64,000 nucleotides of DNA from Terriglobales bacterium (GCA_025934735.1 JAICWP010000004.1:186001-250000), one strand, 5' to 3'. Shown: positions 1-8,432, counted from the first letter of the stretch. The notes: generated by a model not told the origin, from the sequence alone. Numbers and translations are program-made.

Positions 1-722
1 TTGTTCTTGATTAGAGTGAACTCAAAATAGTTGCGGTCACCCGAATGCTTTAGGGTATCCAGGTCGCCGCGGGTACGAGCGATCAAGCCGCTCTGCACGC
101 CCAAGTCCCCGATGGCGCGCTCCAGCTTGGCCTTGGTGGCTTCCAGGTCGCTGCGGGCGGAGGCGACGTCGGTCTTCACGCCGCCCACTTCCGTCTTCAC
201 CCCCGCCACTTCCCCGCTGACGGCGCTGATCTGCTGCTTCTGCTGCTCCGCCAGACGCTCCTCGGCGGCGCGCTGCTGCCGCTGCAGGTCAGAGGTGCGG
301 CGGGCCAGCTCTTTCTTGGTAATGCCCAGTTGGGAAGCAAGAGTGTCGGTATCGGCCTGGGCATCGCCCAATTTCCGGTTCAGCTCGTGCACGTCCCCGT
401 GCAGCGATTCTGAGGAATGCTCCACCTTCTGCAGACGCCCGCGGAGATCCACGATGAAGTAAATTGACCCCGCCACGTAAAGCACAGCCATCGCCAACAC
501 AATCCATTTCCAGATGGCGTTCTCTCGACGTGCTCGTTCCAGCTTCGGGGAGACATACTGCTCCGGGCTAGGCGCTTGTTCGTAATACTGCGGCTCCGGA
601 GCCGGCTGCTGCTCGTACGGCTGCTCCTGGTAGGCTTGCTGCTGCTGATATTCCTGCTCCTGCTGCTGCCGTCGCCGCTCCTCATCAGGGATTTCAGGGG
701 TGGGAGCTGGAGTGATGGACAT
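1..722 (-). CDS. Membrane-anchored coiled-coil protein (3' end beyond window)
   Basis: The reading frame opens with ATG at 720-722, behind AGGTGAGG, and stays open for 240 codons to the left window edge, so the C-terminus is missing. Residues about 15-55 are rich in Gln, Glu, Tyr and Pro. A single hydrophobic segment lies at about 71-91. From about 95 onward the chain is a long heptad-like, Ala/Glu/Lys/Gln-rich stretch, including the direct repeat EVAGVKTEVGGVKTDV, typical of a coiled coil. This suggests a one-pass protein with a short Q-rich cytoplasmic head and a long periplasmic coiled coil. I do not recognise the family and assign no function. The open frame, start signal and upstream promoter make the gene itself likely. 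Confidence 0.8.
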   Translation of the reverse strand, partial: MSITPAPTPEIPDEERRRQQQEQEYQQQQAYQEQPYEQQPAPEPQYYEQAPSPEQYVSPKLERARRENAIWKWIVLAMAVLYVAGSIYFIVDLRGRLQKVEHSSESLHGDVHELNRKLGDAQADTDTLASQLGITKKELARRTSDLQRQQRAAEERLAEQQKQQISAVSGEVAGVKTEVGGVKTDVASARSDLEATKAKLERAIGDLGVQSGLIARTRGDLDTLKHSGDRNYFEFTLIKN

Positions 723-758
723 GATTACCTCACCTGCACTGGTGTCGGGGATAGAAGC

Positions 759-786
759 ATTGTGACAGAAAAGAAGGCCCTGTCAA
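759..786 (-). promoter_or_regulatory. Putative sigma-70 promoter for the coiled-coil gene
   Basis: On the minus strand a perfect TTGACA (781-786) is followed after 16 bases by CACAAT (759-764), about 37 bases upstream of the ATG at 722. The same segment holds an inverted repeat, TGACAG (763-768) and CTGTCA (780-785), which overlaps both promoter boxes and could be an operator. This rests on motif matching only. Confidence 0.5.
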
Positions 787-1022
787 ACGCAGGACCGCAG
801 AGGAGGCGGAGTTTGGCCTTTGACTTGCCCTAACGTAACCAGAGATTGTTGCCCCTGGAGCAGGCTGCTGGCCCTAAGGAGCTCTGATTAGGACTCTTGG
901 CGGGCAGATACGCATGCTGAGGTGAGTTGGCGCCTCGGCAGGCTATATCCGAAATTTGGCAATCGGGTGCTCACACTTGGTTCAGAAGGTAACGGTCGCT
1001 CGATGATAGAAGACGCTGGAAA
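787..1022. other. Intergenic region, nothing recognised
   Basis: This is the rest of the divergent spacer between the coiled-coil gene and the sortase-substrate candidate. I see no RNA gene, terminator or clear plus-strand promoter. The start at 1023 has only a weak GGA-type ribosome site (CTGGAAA). Confidence 0.4.
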
Positions 1023-1337
1023 ATGAAGCGATACTGGCAATTCGCGGTGGTGGGTCTTATCTGCCTCCTGGCGGCACTACTATGGGCTCAGCCGGTACAC
1101 AACCGCGCGGAAAGCGCGGATTCTACGTCCCAAAATGCCCTGGTGCAGGCAGCGGTCTCCAATCCCCAGGCTGCCCCAGCCTCTTCCCACACAACCAAGG
1201 CCGGCGACAAGGATGATAAAGAGAGCGACAACGATGACCAGCCTCTGCCAGGCTCCAGCAGCTCGCTTCCCGTGCTTGCGGTAATCGGATTTGGCGTGCT
1301 GGCGGGCGGAATCACTTCCGCCATGCGCACCCGCTGA
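1023..1337 (+). CDS. Small secreted protein with sortase-type C-terminal sorting signal
   Basis: This 104-residue protein has an N-terminal signal peptide (about residues 5-22), a polar middle rich in Ser, Ala, Lys and Asp, and a C-terminal tripartite tail: LPGSS at 75-79, a hydrophobic span at about 82-100 and a basic end (MRTR). That order (LPx motif, membrane span, positive tail) is the layout of sortase substrates, and the next gene downstream on the same strand, about 105 bases away, is a sortase. The tail resembles the LPxTxSxLPLLGLIG-type anchors I recall from diderm bacteria, but here the Thr is replaced by Ser. No function can be assigned to the mature 50-residue polar part; it may be a displayed peptide. 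Confidence 0.7.
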   Translation: MKRYWQFAVVGLICLLAALLWAQPVHNRAESADSTSQNALVQAAVSNPQAAPASSHTTKAGDKDDKESDNDDQPLPGSSSSLPVLAVIGFGVLAGGITSAMRTR

Positions 1338-1443
1338 TCGGGGCTGAGTAGCAGGTCTGGCCAGCCACAGCTAAGATTGCGGTACCCTGGATTTGCGCAT
1401 CTTAATGCTTGCTCTTGCCCTCAGGGAGCCAGGAAAGCCGCCT

Positions 1444-2067
1444 ATGAGAATAGTTCCGGACCGGCTGAAGCGAATCTGGCCGTCGTTGCTGATCGTGGCG
1501 GGAGTGGCGCTGTTGATTTATGTGGGCTCCCAGTATGCCACCATGTACGCTGCCCAGCGCCGCCTTACGCAGCAGTGGCAGCAGCAAAACCTGCAGTTGC
1601 CGGTTCAACCCGCCGGCCTGGTAACTACGCTCACTCGCCTGACGATTCCCGCCATCAAGCTGGACGCCGTGGTAGTGGAGGGGGTGAACCGCAAGGACCT
1701 GCTGATGGGCCCAGGGCATCTGCCAGAGACGCCCGAGCCCGGGCAAACCGGCAACGCTGTAATTTCCGCGCACCGCGACACCTTCTTCCGCCACATTCAC
1801 GAGCTCAAGAAGGGCGACTACATCGTGGTGCAGCGCGCCGGCCGGCAGTTCCGCTACGAAGTTACAGGCAAGAAGATACTGCAGCCCGATGACGTATGGG
1901 TTACGAAGCCTACTCCGGACAGCCAGTTGACCCTGCTGACGTGCTATCCCACGTATTACATCGGCCCGGCACCGGAGCGCCTGGCGGTATTCTCCAAGCT
2001 GGTGGACGCGAACCGCGACGGAGAGTCCTCCGCACAAGCCAAGCCGGTGGCGGAAGCTGAGCAATAG
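1444..2067 (+). CDS. Class D-like sortase
   Basis: Sortases are membrane-bound transpeptidases that cleave an LPxTG-like motif and join the protein to an amine on the cell surface or another protein. This 207-residue protein has an N-terminal membrane anchor (about 12-31) and a sortase fold with the catalytic His110 (SAHRD), Cys167 (TLLTCYP) and Arg179 (APERL). The TLxTCYPxYYxGPAPER block is typical of class D enzymes. The ATG at 1444 is preceded by AGGAAAG; a TTG at 1393 would add 17 residues without a better ribosome site. Its only neighbour with a sorting signal is the small protein upstream, so the two look like a dedicated pair. Covalent anchoring in a diderm cell has no obvious peptidoglycan-facing partner here. 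Confidence 0.9.
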   Translation: MRIVPDRLKRIWPSLLIVAGVALLIYVGSQYATMYAAQRRLTQQWQQQNLQLPVQPAGLVTTLTRLTIPAIKLDAVVVEGVNRKDLLMGPGHLPETPEPGQTGNAVISAHRDTFFRHIHELKKGDYIVVQRAGRQFRYEVTGKKILQPDDVWVTKPTPDSQLTLLTCYPTYYIGPAPERLAVFSKLVDANRDGESSAQAKPVAEAEQ

Positions 2068-2179
2068 GGCTTTCGCACTCCAGTTTCAATTTTTCTAGCG
2101 GTTCATGTTGACTGAAGCGTGAACTCTCACCGCTTTGCCGATTGCCGGTTCTTACTTGGCCACGTTCTACAATGATGAG

Positions 2180-3241
2180 GTGAAGACCTGGGACGTGGTG
2201 ATCGTGGGCGGCGGGATCATCGGCCTGTCGTTGGCATTAAGCCTGCGCAAGCAGGGCGCTGCCGTGCTGGTGGTGGAGCGCCATGAGCCCGGAGGTGAAG
2301 CGTCACATGCCGCTGCCGGGATGCTGGCTCACTGCGATCCGCACACTCCGGAAAAGCTCCGTACCCTCGCTATGGCCAGCGCCCAGCTTTATCCCGAGTT
2401 CGTTCACGAACTGCAAGACGAATCGGGGAAGCAGGTGGATTTGCGGCGCGAAGGGTCCATCATTCTTGACGGCGATGGATGCTCGCTGTGCCCTGATGCC
2501 CAGCCTCTCGACGCCCAGCAGGTAAGCAAGCTGGAGCCGTGCTTGGCGGACGCCGCGGGAACGGCCGAATTCTGGCCGGAGGGCAGCGTGGATCCGCGCG
2601 CGCTAACCTCGGCGGCGCTTAAGGCGGCCAAGCACCGCGGTATTGAGATCGCGTCGGGGGTGCCGGTGACCGAAATCCAGGTAAGCGATGGCCGCGCGAG
2701 GGGGGTAAGGACCGCGCGAACGCATTTTCCGGCGGCGGTAGTGGTGAACTGCGCAGGCGCCTGGGCGGGCCAGATCCGGGGCGCGTCTTCCTTCCCTACT
2801 CGTCCGGTAAAAGGGCAAATGCTTTCTGTGATCGCACCGCGCCGTGATTTTTTGCGCCACGTCGTGCGCGGCCCGGGCGCCTACCTGGTGCCACGCAGCG
2901 ACGGCCGCATCCTGATTGGGGCCACTCTGGAAGAGGCGGGATTCGACAAGCGCACCGACGCCAACACGATCCAGCGCCTGCACCAGGCGGCCGCCAACCT
3001 GGCACCAGACTTGGGACAAGCGCGCATGCTGGAAGCCTGGGCCGGCTTGCGCCCGGGCACACCGGACAATCTGCCTATTCTGGGGGAGACATCTCTGCCC
3101 GGCTATTTTGTGGCGGCTGGACATTTTCGCGATGGCATTCTCCTGGCCCCGGTGACCGCTTTACTGATGACGCAGGTGGTGCGCGGCGCCCGCCCAGAAT
3201 TCGACATTTCCGCTTTCTCCGCCAGACGCTTTCAGAACTGA
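2180..3241 (+). CDS. thiO: Glycine oxidase ThiO-like FAD enzyme
   Basis: ThiO oxidises glycine to iminoacetate (dehydroglycine) for the thiazole ring of thiamine in aerobes. The protein begins with the FAD-binding Rossmann motif VVIVGGGIIGLS and ends with the DAO-family block RPGTPDNLPILG followed by YFVAAGHFRDGILLAP, which is characteristic of ThiO. No other thi gene lies nearby, so a different small amine or amino acid substrate is possible. I prefer GTG at 2180 because the family starts a few residues before the Rossmann strand; TTG at 2135 would add 15 residues. A TACAAT box at 2168-2173 sits 7 bases before 2180, so a leaderless message is conceivable. The stop overlaps the next ATG (TGATG at 3239-3243), indicating translational coupling. 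Confidence 0.8.
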   Translation: MKTWDVVIVGGGIIGLSLALSLRKQGAAVLVVERHEPGGEASHAAAGMLAHCDPHTPEKLRTLAMASAQLYPEFVHELQDESGKQVDLRREGSIILDGDGCSLCPDAQPLDAQQVSKLEPCLADAAGTAEFWPEGSVDPRALTSAALKAAKHRGIEIASGVPVTEIQVSDGRARGVRTARTHFPAAVVVNCAGAWAGQIRGASSFPTRPVKGQMLSVIAPRRDFLRHVVRGPGAYLVPRSDGRILIGATLEEAGFDKRTDANTIQRLHQAAANLAPDLGQARMLEAWAGLRPGTPDNLPILGETSLPGYFVAAGHFRDGILLAPVTALLMTQVVRGARPEFDISAFSARRFQN

Positions 3242-4065
3242 TGGCAACTCCCGAACTCATCCGCGACCACTACGATTCGCTGGCGCTGGTTTATCGCGCC
3301 TTCTGGGGCGATCATATTCATCACGGTCTGTTCGAGCGCGGCGATGAAACACCCCATGAGGCTCAAAGCGCGCTTCTGGACTACTGCCTCAAGCTGGTGC
3401 AGCCGGCCCCAGGATCCGCTGTTCTTGACGCAGGTTGTGGTCATGGCGCAACCGCCGTCCGCCTGGCGCGCGAATTCGGTTGTCAGGTTGTGGGGCTGAC
3501 TATCAGCGGAAAGCAAGCTTGCCTGGCACGGGAGAATGCCCAACATGCCCGGGTGCAGCAACGAACCCTATTTCTGGTGCAGGATGCGGAGACATATGGC
3601 TATCCGTGCGAGCAATTCGACCTCGTGTGGACCATGGAATCGTCGGAACATTTTTTGGACAAAGAGCGTTATTTTCACAACGTGGCCTCAGCGCTGAAGC
3701 CGGGCGGCCGTGTGCTGCTGGCCGCCTGGACAGGAAGCATGGATTCGGCCCGCGTGGGTGCGGTGGCCGCTGCCTGTCTCTGCCCCGCTCTATGGACAGC
3801 ACAACAATATCGGGACGGCATCGAGCATGCTGGGCTGCAGATTTCGTATTGCGAGGATTTAACGGCCAAAGTGAGGCGCACCTGGGAGGTCTGCCGCCAA
3901 CGGGCCTGGGCGGCGCGCGTCGCGGTGGCCCTGCTGCCTCGACCGGCACGCGAGTTTGTGGAAGGAATTGATCTTATACTTGCTGGCTACGGCAGCGGCG
4001 AATTGAGCTATAGCGTAATGAGTGCGATCAAACCGTTCGCCGGATCAGGAGAGTGCGATGGCTGA
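3241..4065 (+). CDS. Class I SAM-dependent methyltransferase
   Basis: This 274-residue protein has the SAM-binding motif I VLDAGCGHGA, an acidic motif II region (VGLTISGKQ), and the post-motif WTMESSEHFLDKERYFHN seen in gamma-tocopherol / sarcosine-dimethylglycine-type methyltransferases. The N-terminus (IRDHYDSLALVYRAFWGDHIHHG) also matches that small-molecule methyltransferase branch. The substrate cannot be told from sequence. It overlaps thiO by one base upstream and the OsmC-like gene by eight bases downstream, so the three are very likely translated from one message. A link to glycine or sarcosine metabolism is a guess based on ThiO next door. Confidence 0.8.
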   Translation: MATPELIRDHYDSLALVYRAFWGDHIHHGLFERGDETPHEAQSALLDYCLKLVQPAPGSAVLDAGCGHGATAVRLAREFGCQVVGLTISGKQACLARENAQHARVQQRTLFLVQDAETYGYPCEQFDLVWTMESSEHFLDKERYFHNVASALKPGGRVLLAAWTGSMDSARVGAVAAACLCPALWTAQQYRDGIEHAGLQISYCEDLTAKVRRTWEVCRQRAWAARVAVALLPRPAREFVEGIDLILAGYGSGELSYSVMSAIKPFAGSGECDG

Positions 4066-4531
4066 ACCCGTTTACGTTTCCCAGGTTCGCATTGAGCGGC
4101 AAACCGGACCCGTTCGTGTTGCCCACCTGCCAGGCGAGTCCCAGCCTGTTATCTTCAGCGTTCATGGAGCCATTGCTGAGCACTACGGAATGGATCCCGA
4201 TCGCCTGCCCGGCTCGCATGCCGCCACGCTCGACTACGTGGTCGCGGCGCTGGGCGGTTGAATGCTGGGAACCTTCGGGGGCGCGCTGGAGGCGCGCGAG
4301 ATTAACGCGAGCGACGGACGTTTAGTTGCCGAGGTGCGCGGCGAAATCGAAAGTGATGGCGGGGTGCTCGTGATCCGCCGCGTGCACGTGAAATTCCAGC
4401 TGCGGGCAGCGGAGGAGGCGCGGGCAATAGTTGAGCGGGTGCACGGAGTGTACGCGCAAAAGTGCCCGGTGTACCGGACGCTGCAGCCGGCCATGCAGAT
4501 TACTTCTTCCTACGAACTGGCGCCGGAATGA
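4058..4531 (+). CDS. Selenocysteine-containing OsmC-family protein (Sec at first Cys position)
   Basis: OsmC/Ohr proteins are thiol peroxidases that use two cysteines to reduce hydroperoxides. The frame starts at ATG 4058 after CAGGAGAG, meets an in-frame TGA at 4259-4261 (codon 68) and continues without other stops to 4531, giving 157 residues, close to the family length. The residues around TGA, YVVAALGG-U-MLGTFGGALEA, match the OsmC helix AALGGCLLGTF, with U replacing the peroxidatic Cys. The second Cys is intact at about residue 136 (KCPVYRTL). Neither half alone is a complete OsmC fold. A GC-rich hairpin with a TGGAG loop starts 20 bases after the TGA, as expected for a bacterial SECIS. 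Alternatives are two separate small proteins, a pseudogene or a sequencing error. The formate dehydrogenase and second OsmC in this window support true selenocysteine. Confidence 0.85.
4281..4297 (+). promoter_or_regulatory. Putative bacterial SECIS hairpin (OsmC-like gene 1)
   Basis: The stem GCGCGC (4281-4286) and GCGCGC (4292-4297) encloses the loop TGGAG. The loop begins 26 bases after the TGA at 4259-4261 and has G at its second position. Bacterial SECIS elements need a loop roughly 16-37 bases downstream with G among its first two bases. A GC-rich self-complementary stem could arise by chance, so the position and loop G are the main support. Confidence 0.6.
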
Positions 4532-4547
4532 CGCCGCTACTCGCTTC

Positions 4548-4910
4548 CTAATCCTTCAATTCGAAGTTGATGACCCGCAGTTCGGCTTGGCCGACGTTCT
4601 CCACGGTGTGCGGCGGCATGGCTTCCGACCACTGCATTCCCGGACGCTTGCTGGAAGGCGGCAGCTGCCGAGTGTCGAGCAGCACTTGCCCGTTCTGGTC
4701 GCGGCGGATGAACTCGCTGAAACTCAGCAGGTGCAGCGCGCTGGCCCAGCGGTGGGTGTGCAGCGGGGTGGAATGGCCCGCGGGGATGTGGGTTTCAAGC
4801 ACACGCACGCGTTCATTTTCCAGCAGCACGGTGTGATACTGCGCCGCCGCGGTCATGGCGTCCAGTTCCGCAGGCCATGGCCAATTCGCCTTCAGCTTGG
4901 GAGAGCTCAT
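4548..4910 (-). CDS. Cupin-domain protein
   Basis: This 120-residue protein has a single cupin core. The first metal motif is recognisable as HIPAGHSTPLHTHRW and the second as MPPHTVENVG, giving His ligands on a small beta barrel. The family covers dioxygenases, isomerases and binding proteins, so no reaction is assigned. The start at ATG 4910 (MSSPKLK) is preferred; a GTG at 4961 would add 17 residues of poor composition. It is convergent with the Sec-OsmC operon, separated by only 16 bases. Confidence 0.75.
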   Translation of the reverse strand: MSSPKLKANWPWPAELDAMTAAAQYHTVLLENERVRVLETHIPAGHSTPLHTHRWASALHLLSFSEFIRRDQNGQVLLDTRQLPPSSKRPGMQWSEAMPPHTVENVGQAELRVINFELKD

Positions 4911-5032
4911 GGTGGAACGCTTAGGGTAGCTCCGAAGAAAGCCATCAGCAACCCCCGTCACAGCCGCGCGCCTACCCTTCGGGTATACTTTGAGGTCACT
5001 GAATCCGACAACTCTGAAGCGAGAGAGGGCTT

Positions 5033-6412
5033 ATGTCCACTGCCGCCGTTGATTACGCCCGTCAAAACCAGCAACGCTTTCTTAGCGAATTGAAGGACCT
5101 GCTGCGCATTCCCAGCGTGAGCACGCTGCCTGACCACAAAGATGATGTGCGCCGCGCCGCCGACTTTGTAGCCGCGGAAATGAAGCGCATTGGCCTGGAG
5201 CACGTGGAGGTCATCAAGACGGAAGGGCATCCGTTGGTTTACGGCGACTGGCTGCACGCCGCGGGCAAGCCCACCGCTCTCTGCTACGGCCACTACGATG
5301 TGCAGCCGCCCGATCCCCTGGATGAGTGGAAGTCCCCGCCCTTTGATCCTACGGAGCGCAACCAGAATCTGTATGCCCGCGGCGCTGTGGACGACAAAGG
5401 CCAGATGTACATGCACCTGAAAGCGTTGGAAGCCCTCATGAAGACGGGCAACGGCAAGCTGCCGCTGAATGTGCGCCTGCTCATCGAGGGCGAGGAGGAA
5501 GTGGGTGGCGAATCTATTGCCGCTTTTGTGCGGGAGCATCCCGACCGGCTGAAATCAGACTTTGCCCTGGTCTCTGACACGGAAATGTTTGCCCCGGAGA
5601 CGCCCAGCCTGTGCGTCGGCTTGCGCGGCATGTGCTACACGGAACTGGAGGCCAGCGGCCCCATGACTGACCTGCACTCGGGCGTTTATGGGGGTGCCGC
5701 GCCCAATCCATTTGAGGCTCTGGCCCGCATCATCAGCAAGCTGAAAGACGAGAGCGGCAAGGTCCTGATTCCCCATTTCTACGATCGCGTGCAGAAGCCG
5801 ACTGCCGACGAGCTGAAGGCTTGGGACCACTTGCCGTTGAACGAAGAGCATTACCGCAAGACCGAAGTTGGCTCGAAGGTGCTAACCGGCGAACCAGGCT
5901 ATTCCGTGCTCTACCGCACCTGGGCGCGACCCACGCTGGAAGTACATGGCATGCCCGGCGGCTTCACCGGCCACGGCGCCAAGACGGTGATTCCGGCGCG
6001 AGCCAATGCTAAGGTGTCCATGCGCCTGGTCCCCGACCAGCGCCCCGACGAAATCTGGAAGCTCTACAACGAGTTTGTCCAATCCATTGTGCCAAAAGGC
6101 ATCGAGGTCAAAATCAAGCAGTGGAATGTTGCGGATCCTATTGTGGTCAGCACCGATAATAAGTACATCAAGGCTTCGGCCCAGGCCATGCACGACGTGT
6201 TCAAGAAGGACACGGTGTACATCCGCTCCGGCGGCTCGATTCCCATTGTGGCCGACTTCGAAAAGGCGCTGAAGATTCCGAGCGTGATGATGGGCTTCGG
6301 CCTGCCCGACGATAATTTGCACGCGCCCAACGAGAAGTTCCACATCCCCAATTTTTACCGCGGAATTGAGAGCATCATCCGCTTCTTCCAGATCGTGGGC
6401 GGTGCGGCTTAG
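5033..6412 (+). CDS. M20-family dipeptidase
   Basis: M20 metallopeptidases cleave dipeptides or N-acyl amino acids with two zinc ions. This 459-residue protein shows the metal and catalytic motifs in order: GHYDVQP, ARGAVDDKGQ (bridging Asp), EGEEEVGGES (catalytic and ligand Glu), SDTEM and, near the C-terminus, LHAPNEKF (final His ligand). A dimerisation insert lies between them. The length and the DDKGQMYMHLKA context fit the dipeptidase subgroup that includes cytosolic nonspecific dipeptidases. No signal peptide is present, so it is likely cytoplasmic. The ATG is preceded by GAGAGAGGG. The amidase gene follows nine bases after the stop on the same strand, suggesting a catabolic operon for peptides or amides. 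Confidence 0.9.
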   Translation: MSTAAVDYARQNQQRFLSELKDLLRIPSVSTLPDHKDDVRRAADFVAAEMKRIGLEHVEVIKTEGHPLVYGDWLHAAGKPTALCYGHYDVQPPDPLDEWKSPPFDPTERNQNLYARGAVDDKGQMYMHLKALEALMKTGNGKLPLNVRLLIEGEEEVGGESIAAFVREHPDRLKSDFALVSDTEMFAPETPSLCVGLRGMCYTELEASGPMTDLHSGVYGGAAPNPFEALARIISKLKDESGKVLIPHFYDRVQKPTADELKAWDHLPLNEEHYRKTEVGSKVLTGEPGYSVLYRTWARPTLEVHGMPGGFTGHGAKTVIPARANAKVSMRLVPDQRPDEIWKLYNEFVQSIVPKGIEVKIKQWNVADPIVVSTDNKYIKASAQAMHDVFKKDTVYIRSGGSIPIVADFEKALKIPSVMMGFGLPDDNLHAPNEKFHIPNFYRGIESIIRFFQIVGGAA

Positions 6413-6421
6413 GACAAATCT

Positions 6422-7789
6422 GTGGGCGAGGTTACCGCTCTCACGCTGGCCGAGGCGTCGAATCTGATTCGCACCCGGGCCGTGTCGCCAGTGGAGTTGA
6501 CGCGCTCCTGCCTGGAGCGCATCGAGCAGCTCAATCCGGGGCTGCACGCCTTCCTTACCGTGACGGCAGATGCCGCCCTGGAACAGGCAGGCCGCGCTGA
6601 ACGGGAAATTCAGCATGGCGGCTGGAAAGGCCCGCTGCATGGAATCCCCATTGCCCTGAAGGATCTGGTGGACACGGCGGGAGTAGTTACAACTGCTGCT
6701 AGCGCGCTATTCCGCGAGCGTGTGCCCCAGGAGGACGCCGAGATCGTGCGCCGGCTGAAGACTGCGGGCGCGGTACTTCTGGGCAAGCTCAACCTGCACG
6801 AGTTTGCGTACGGGGGCAGCGGAGTAATTGGCGCTTTCCCTGCCACCCGCAATCCGCGCAACCCGGAACTGATTACCGGCGGCTCCTCCTCTGGATCAGC
6901 CGCGGCCGTTGCCGCCCAACTCTGCTACGCCGCAGTAGGCACCGATACGGCCGGCTCCATTCGCCTGCCCGCCTCCTGCTGCGGCATCGTGGGCCTGAAG
7001 CCGACCTATGGACGCGTGAGTGCCCGCGGCGTGATTCCCCTCTCCTGGTCTTATGACCACGTTGGACCGATGGCGCGCACGGTGAGAGATGCCGCGTTCC
7101 TCCTCCAGGTACTCGCCGGGTACGATGCTGAAGACATCGCCAGCCAGGATGTCCCGGTGCCCGACTACGCGGCCGCCTTCGCGGACTGCGACGTTTCCAG
7201 GCTGCGCCTGGGAGTTCCGCGCGAATGGTTCTTCGCCGATCTGGAGCCCGGAGTGGCCGTCCGGATTGAGTCCGCCTTGTCGCAACTGGCTTCCATGACG
7301 GCTGGCGCTCAGGACATTTCCTTGCCGGTGGATAGCGACCGGACGGTGGCGAAATGCGAAAGCTGGGTGTACCACGCCAAGTATGTAGAATCCTGCGCTG
7401 GTTTGTATCAGCCGGAGACTTTGCGGCGAATCCGCACCGGTGAAAACGTGAGCGCCCCCGATTACATTGCGAAGTGGCACGAATTGCAGAGGTTGCGGCG
7501 AAAGGCGACTAGCCTGTTCGAAAATGTAGACCTGATCATCACTCCAACTGTTCCTATTCCTGCCCCGAGTTTCGCCGAACTGGAAGCCCGCCCTGACCAG
7601 CTCCGGCCCAAGGAGCTCGTTCTGCTGCGCAACACGCGGCCGTTCAACGCTCTAGGCCTGCCGGCTATCTCCGTACCTTGCGGTACCACCTCGGACGGCC
7701 GGTGGGTCGGATTGCAGATTGCCGGCAAGCCCTGGGATGAAATTTCTGTCCTTCGTCTGGCGCACGCGTTCGAGCAACAAACGGCATAA
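6422..7789 (+). CDS. Amidase-signature family amidase
   Basis: This 455-residue hydrolase belongs to the amidase signature family, which uses a Ser-cisSer-Lys triad. The Lys is in GIPIALKDLVDT, and the Ser-rich signature GGSSSGSAAAVAA is followed by GTDTAGSIRLPASCCGIVGLKPTYG, where the nucleophile Ser lies in TAGSIRLP. It could be GatA of the tRNA amidotransferase, but no gatB or gatC neighbours it and the C-terminal part (TPTVPIPAPSF) fits stand-alone amidases. The start is GTG at 6422, tightly downstream of the dipeptidase. The stop overlaps an ATG at 7789, but the real start of the next gene is more likely further down. Confidence 0.88.
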   Translation: MGEVTALTLAEASNLIRTRAVSPVELTRSCLERIEQLNPGLHAFLTVTADAALEQAGRAEREIQHGGWKGPLHGIPIALKDLVDTAGVVTTAASALFRERVPQEDAEIVRRLKTAGAVLLGKLNLHEFAYGGSGVIGAFPATRNPRNPELITGGSSSGSAAAVAAQLCYAAVGTDTAGSIRLPASCCGIVGLKPTYGRVSARGVIPLSWSYDHVGPMARTVRDAAFLLQVLAGYDAEDIASQDVPVPDYAAAFADCDVSRLRLGVPREWFFADLEPGVAVRIESALSQLASMTAGAQDISLPVDSDRTVAKCESWVYHAKYVESCAGLYQPETLRRIRTGENVSAPDYIAKWHELQRLRRKATSLFENVDLIITPTVPIPAPSFAELEARPDQLRPKELVLLRNTRPFNALGLPAISVPCGTTSDGRWVGLQIAGKPWDEISVLRLAHAFEQQTA

Positions 7790-7941
7790 TGCACACCATT
7801 TCCCCGGCAATCCTTTCGCCTTCCCCGGACATCCCAAAAATCCAGCGGCAGTCGCACCGCTTGTCCCCAAACCGGCAGCTCTCAATCTTAGTTATTGACC
7901 GCAGAGCCCCAAGGCCTGCCCAGCAATGGAGGAGCATCGCA

Positions 7942-8370
7942 ATGGAAGACATCACTCTGGAAGTCGCCAACCGTGCCATCAACGCCGCCATCCGCAAGTC
8001 GCAAAAAATGAATGTGAAGCAGAACATCGCCATCGTGGACCGGGGCGGCAATCTGAAGGCTTTTGCCCGCATGGAAGGAGCCTGGCTGGGCAGCATTGAT
8101 ATCGCCATCAAAAAGGCGCGCACTGCCCGCTTGTTCGACATCGAGACCGGAGACATAGGCAAAATGTCCAAGCCTAACGGACCGCTCTACGGAATTGAGC
8201 TCACTAATGGCGGACTGGTCAGCTTTAGTGGGGGCATTCCGCTGACCAATGGGGAGGACGAGATCGTAGGCGCTATTGGCGTGAGCGGCGGCACGGTGAA
8301 AGAAGATCAAGCCGTAGCCGAAGACGGCGCCGAAGCGGCATCCGACCTGCTGGAACGCCGCGCGGCGTGA
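7942..8370 (+). CDS. GlcG/HbpS family protein (DUF336)
   Basis: Proteins of this family are small cofactor- or haem-binding proteins often encoded beside catabolic enzymes. The 142-residue chain shows the typical pattern: an N-terminal helix (ANRAINAAIRKSQ), NIAIVDRGGNLKAFARMEGA, the central helix AIKKARTARLF, and the C-terminal GGIPLTNGEDEIVGAIGVSGG. The ATG at 7942 is preceded by GGAGGAG at a good distance. A start at 7789, overlapping the amidase stop, would add a 51-residue, Pro/Ser-rich leader without homology. It probably belongs to the dipeptidase-amidase transcription unit. Confidence 0.85.
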   Translation: MEDITLEVANRAINAAIRKSQKMNVKQNIAIVDRGGNLKAFARMEGAWLGSIDIAIKKARTARLFDIETGDIGKMSKPNGPLYGIELTNGGLVSFSGGIPLTNGEDEIVGAIGVSGGTVKEDQAVAEDGAEAASDLLERRAA

Positions 8371-8432
8371 TCCCTGATTTTGTGGGGCCGCGCTCCGCCC
8401 GCGAGCTTTGGGGTTTGCAGAAAACGTGCCTG

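Noticed and set aside
2068-2179. TPP riboswitch upstream of thiO
   Set aside because: The conserved CUGAGA and related thi-box sequences are absent from the short leader.
4262-4531. Independent 89-residue gene starting at the ATG right after the TGA
   Set aside because: It would be only the second half of an OsmC fold, and the first half is in the same frame directly upstream; the ATG is the residue after Sec (Met/Leu in relatives).
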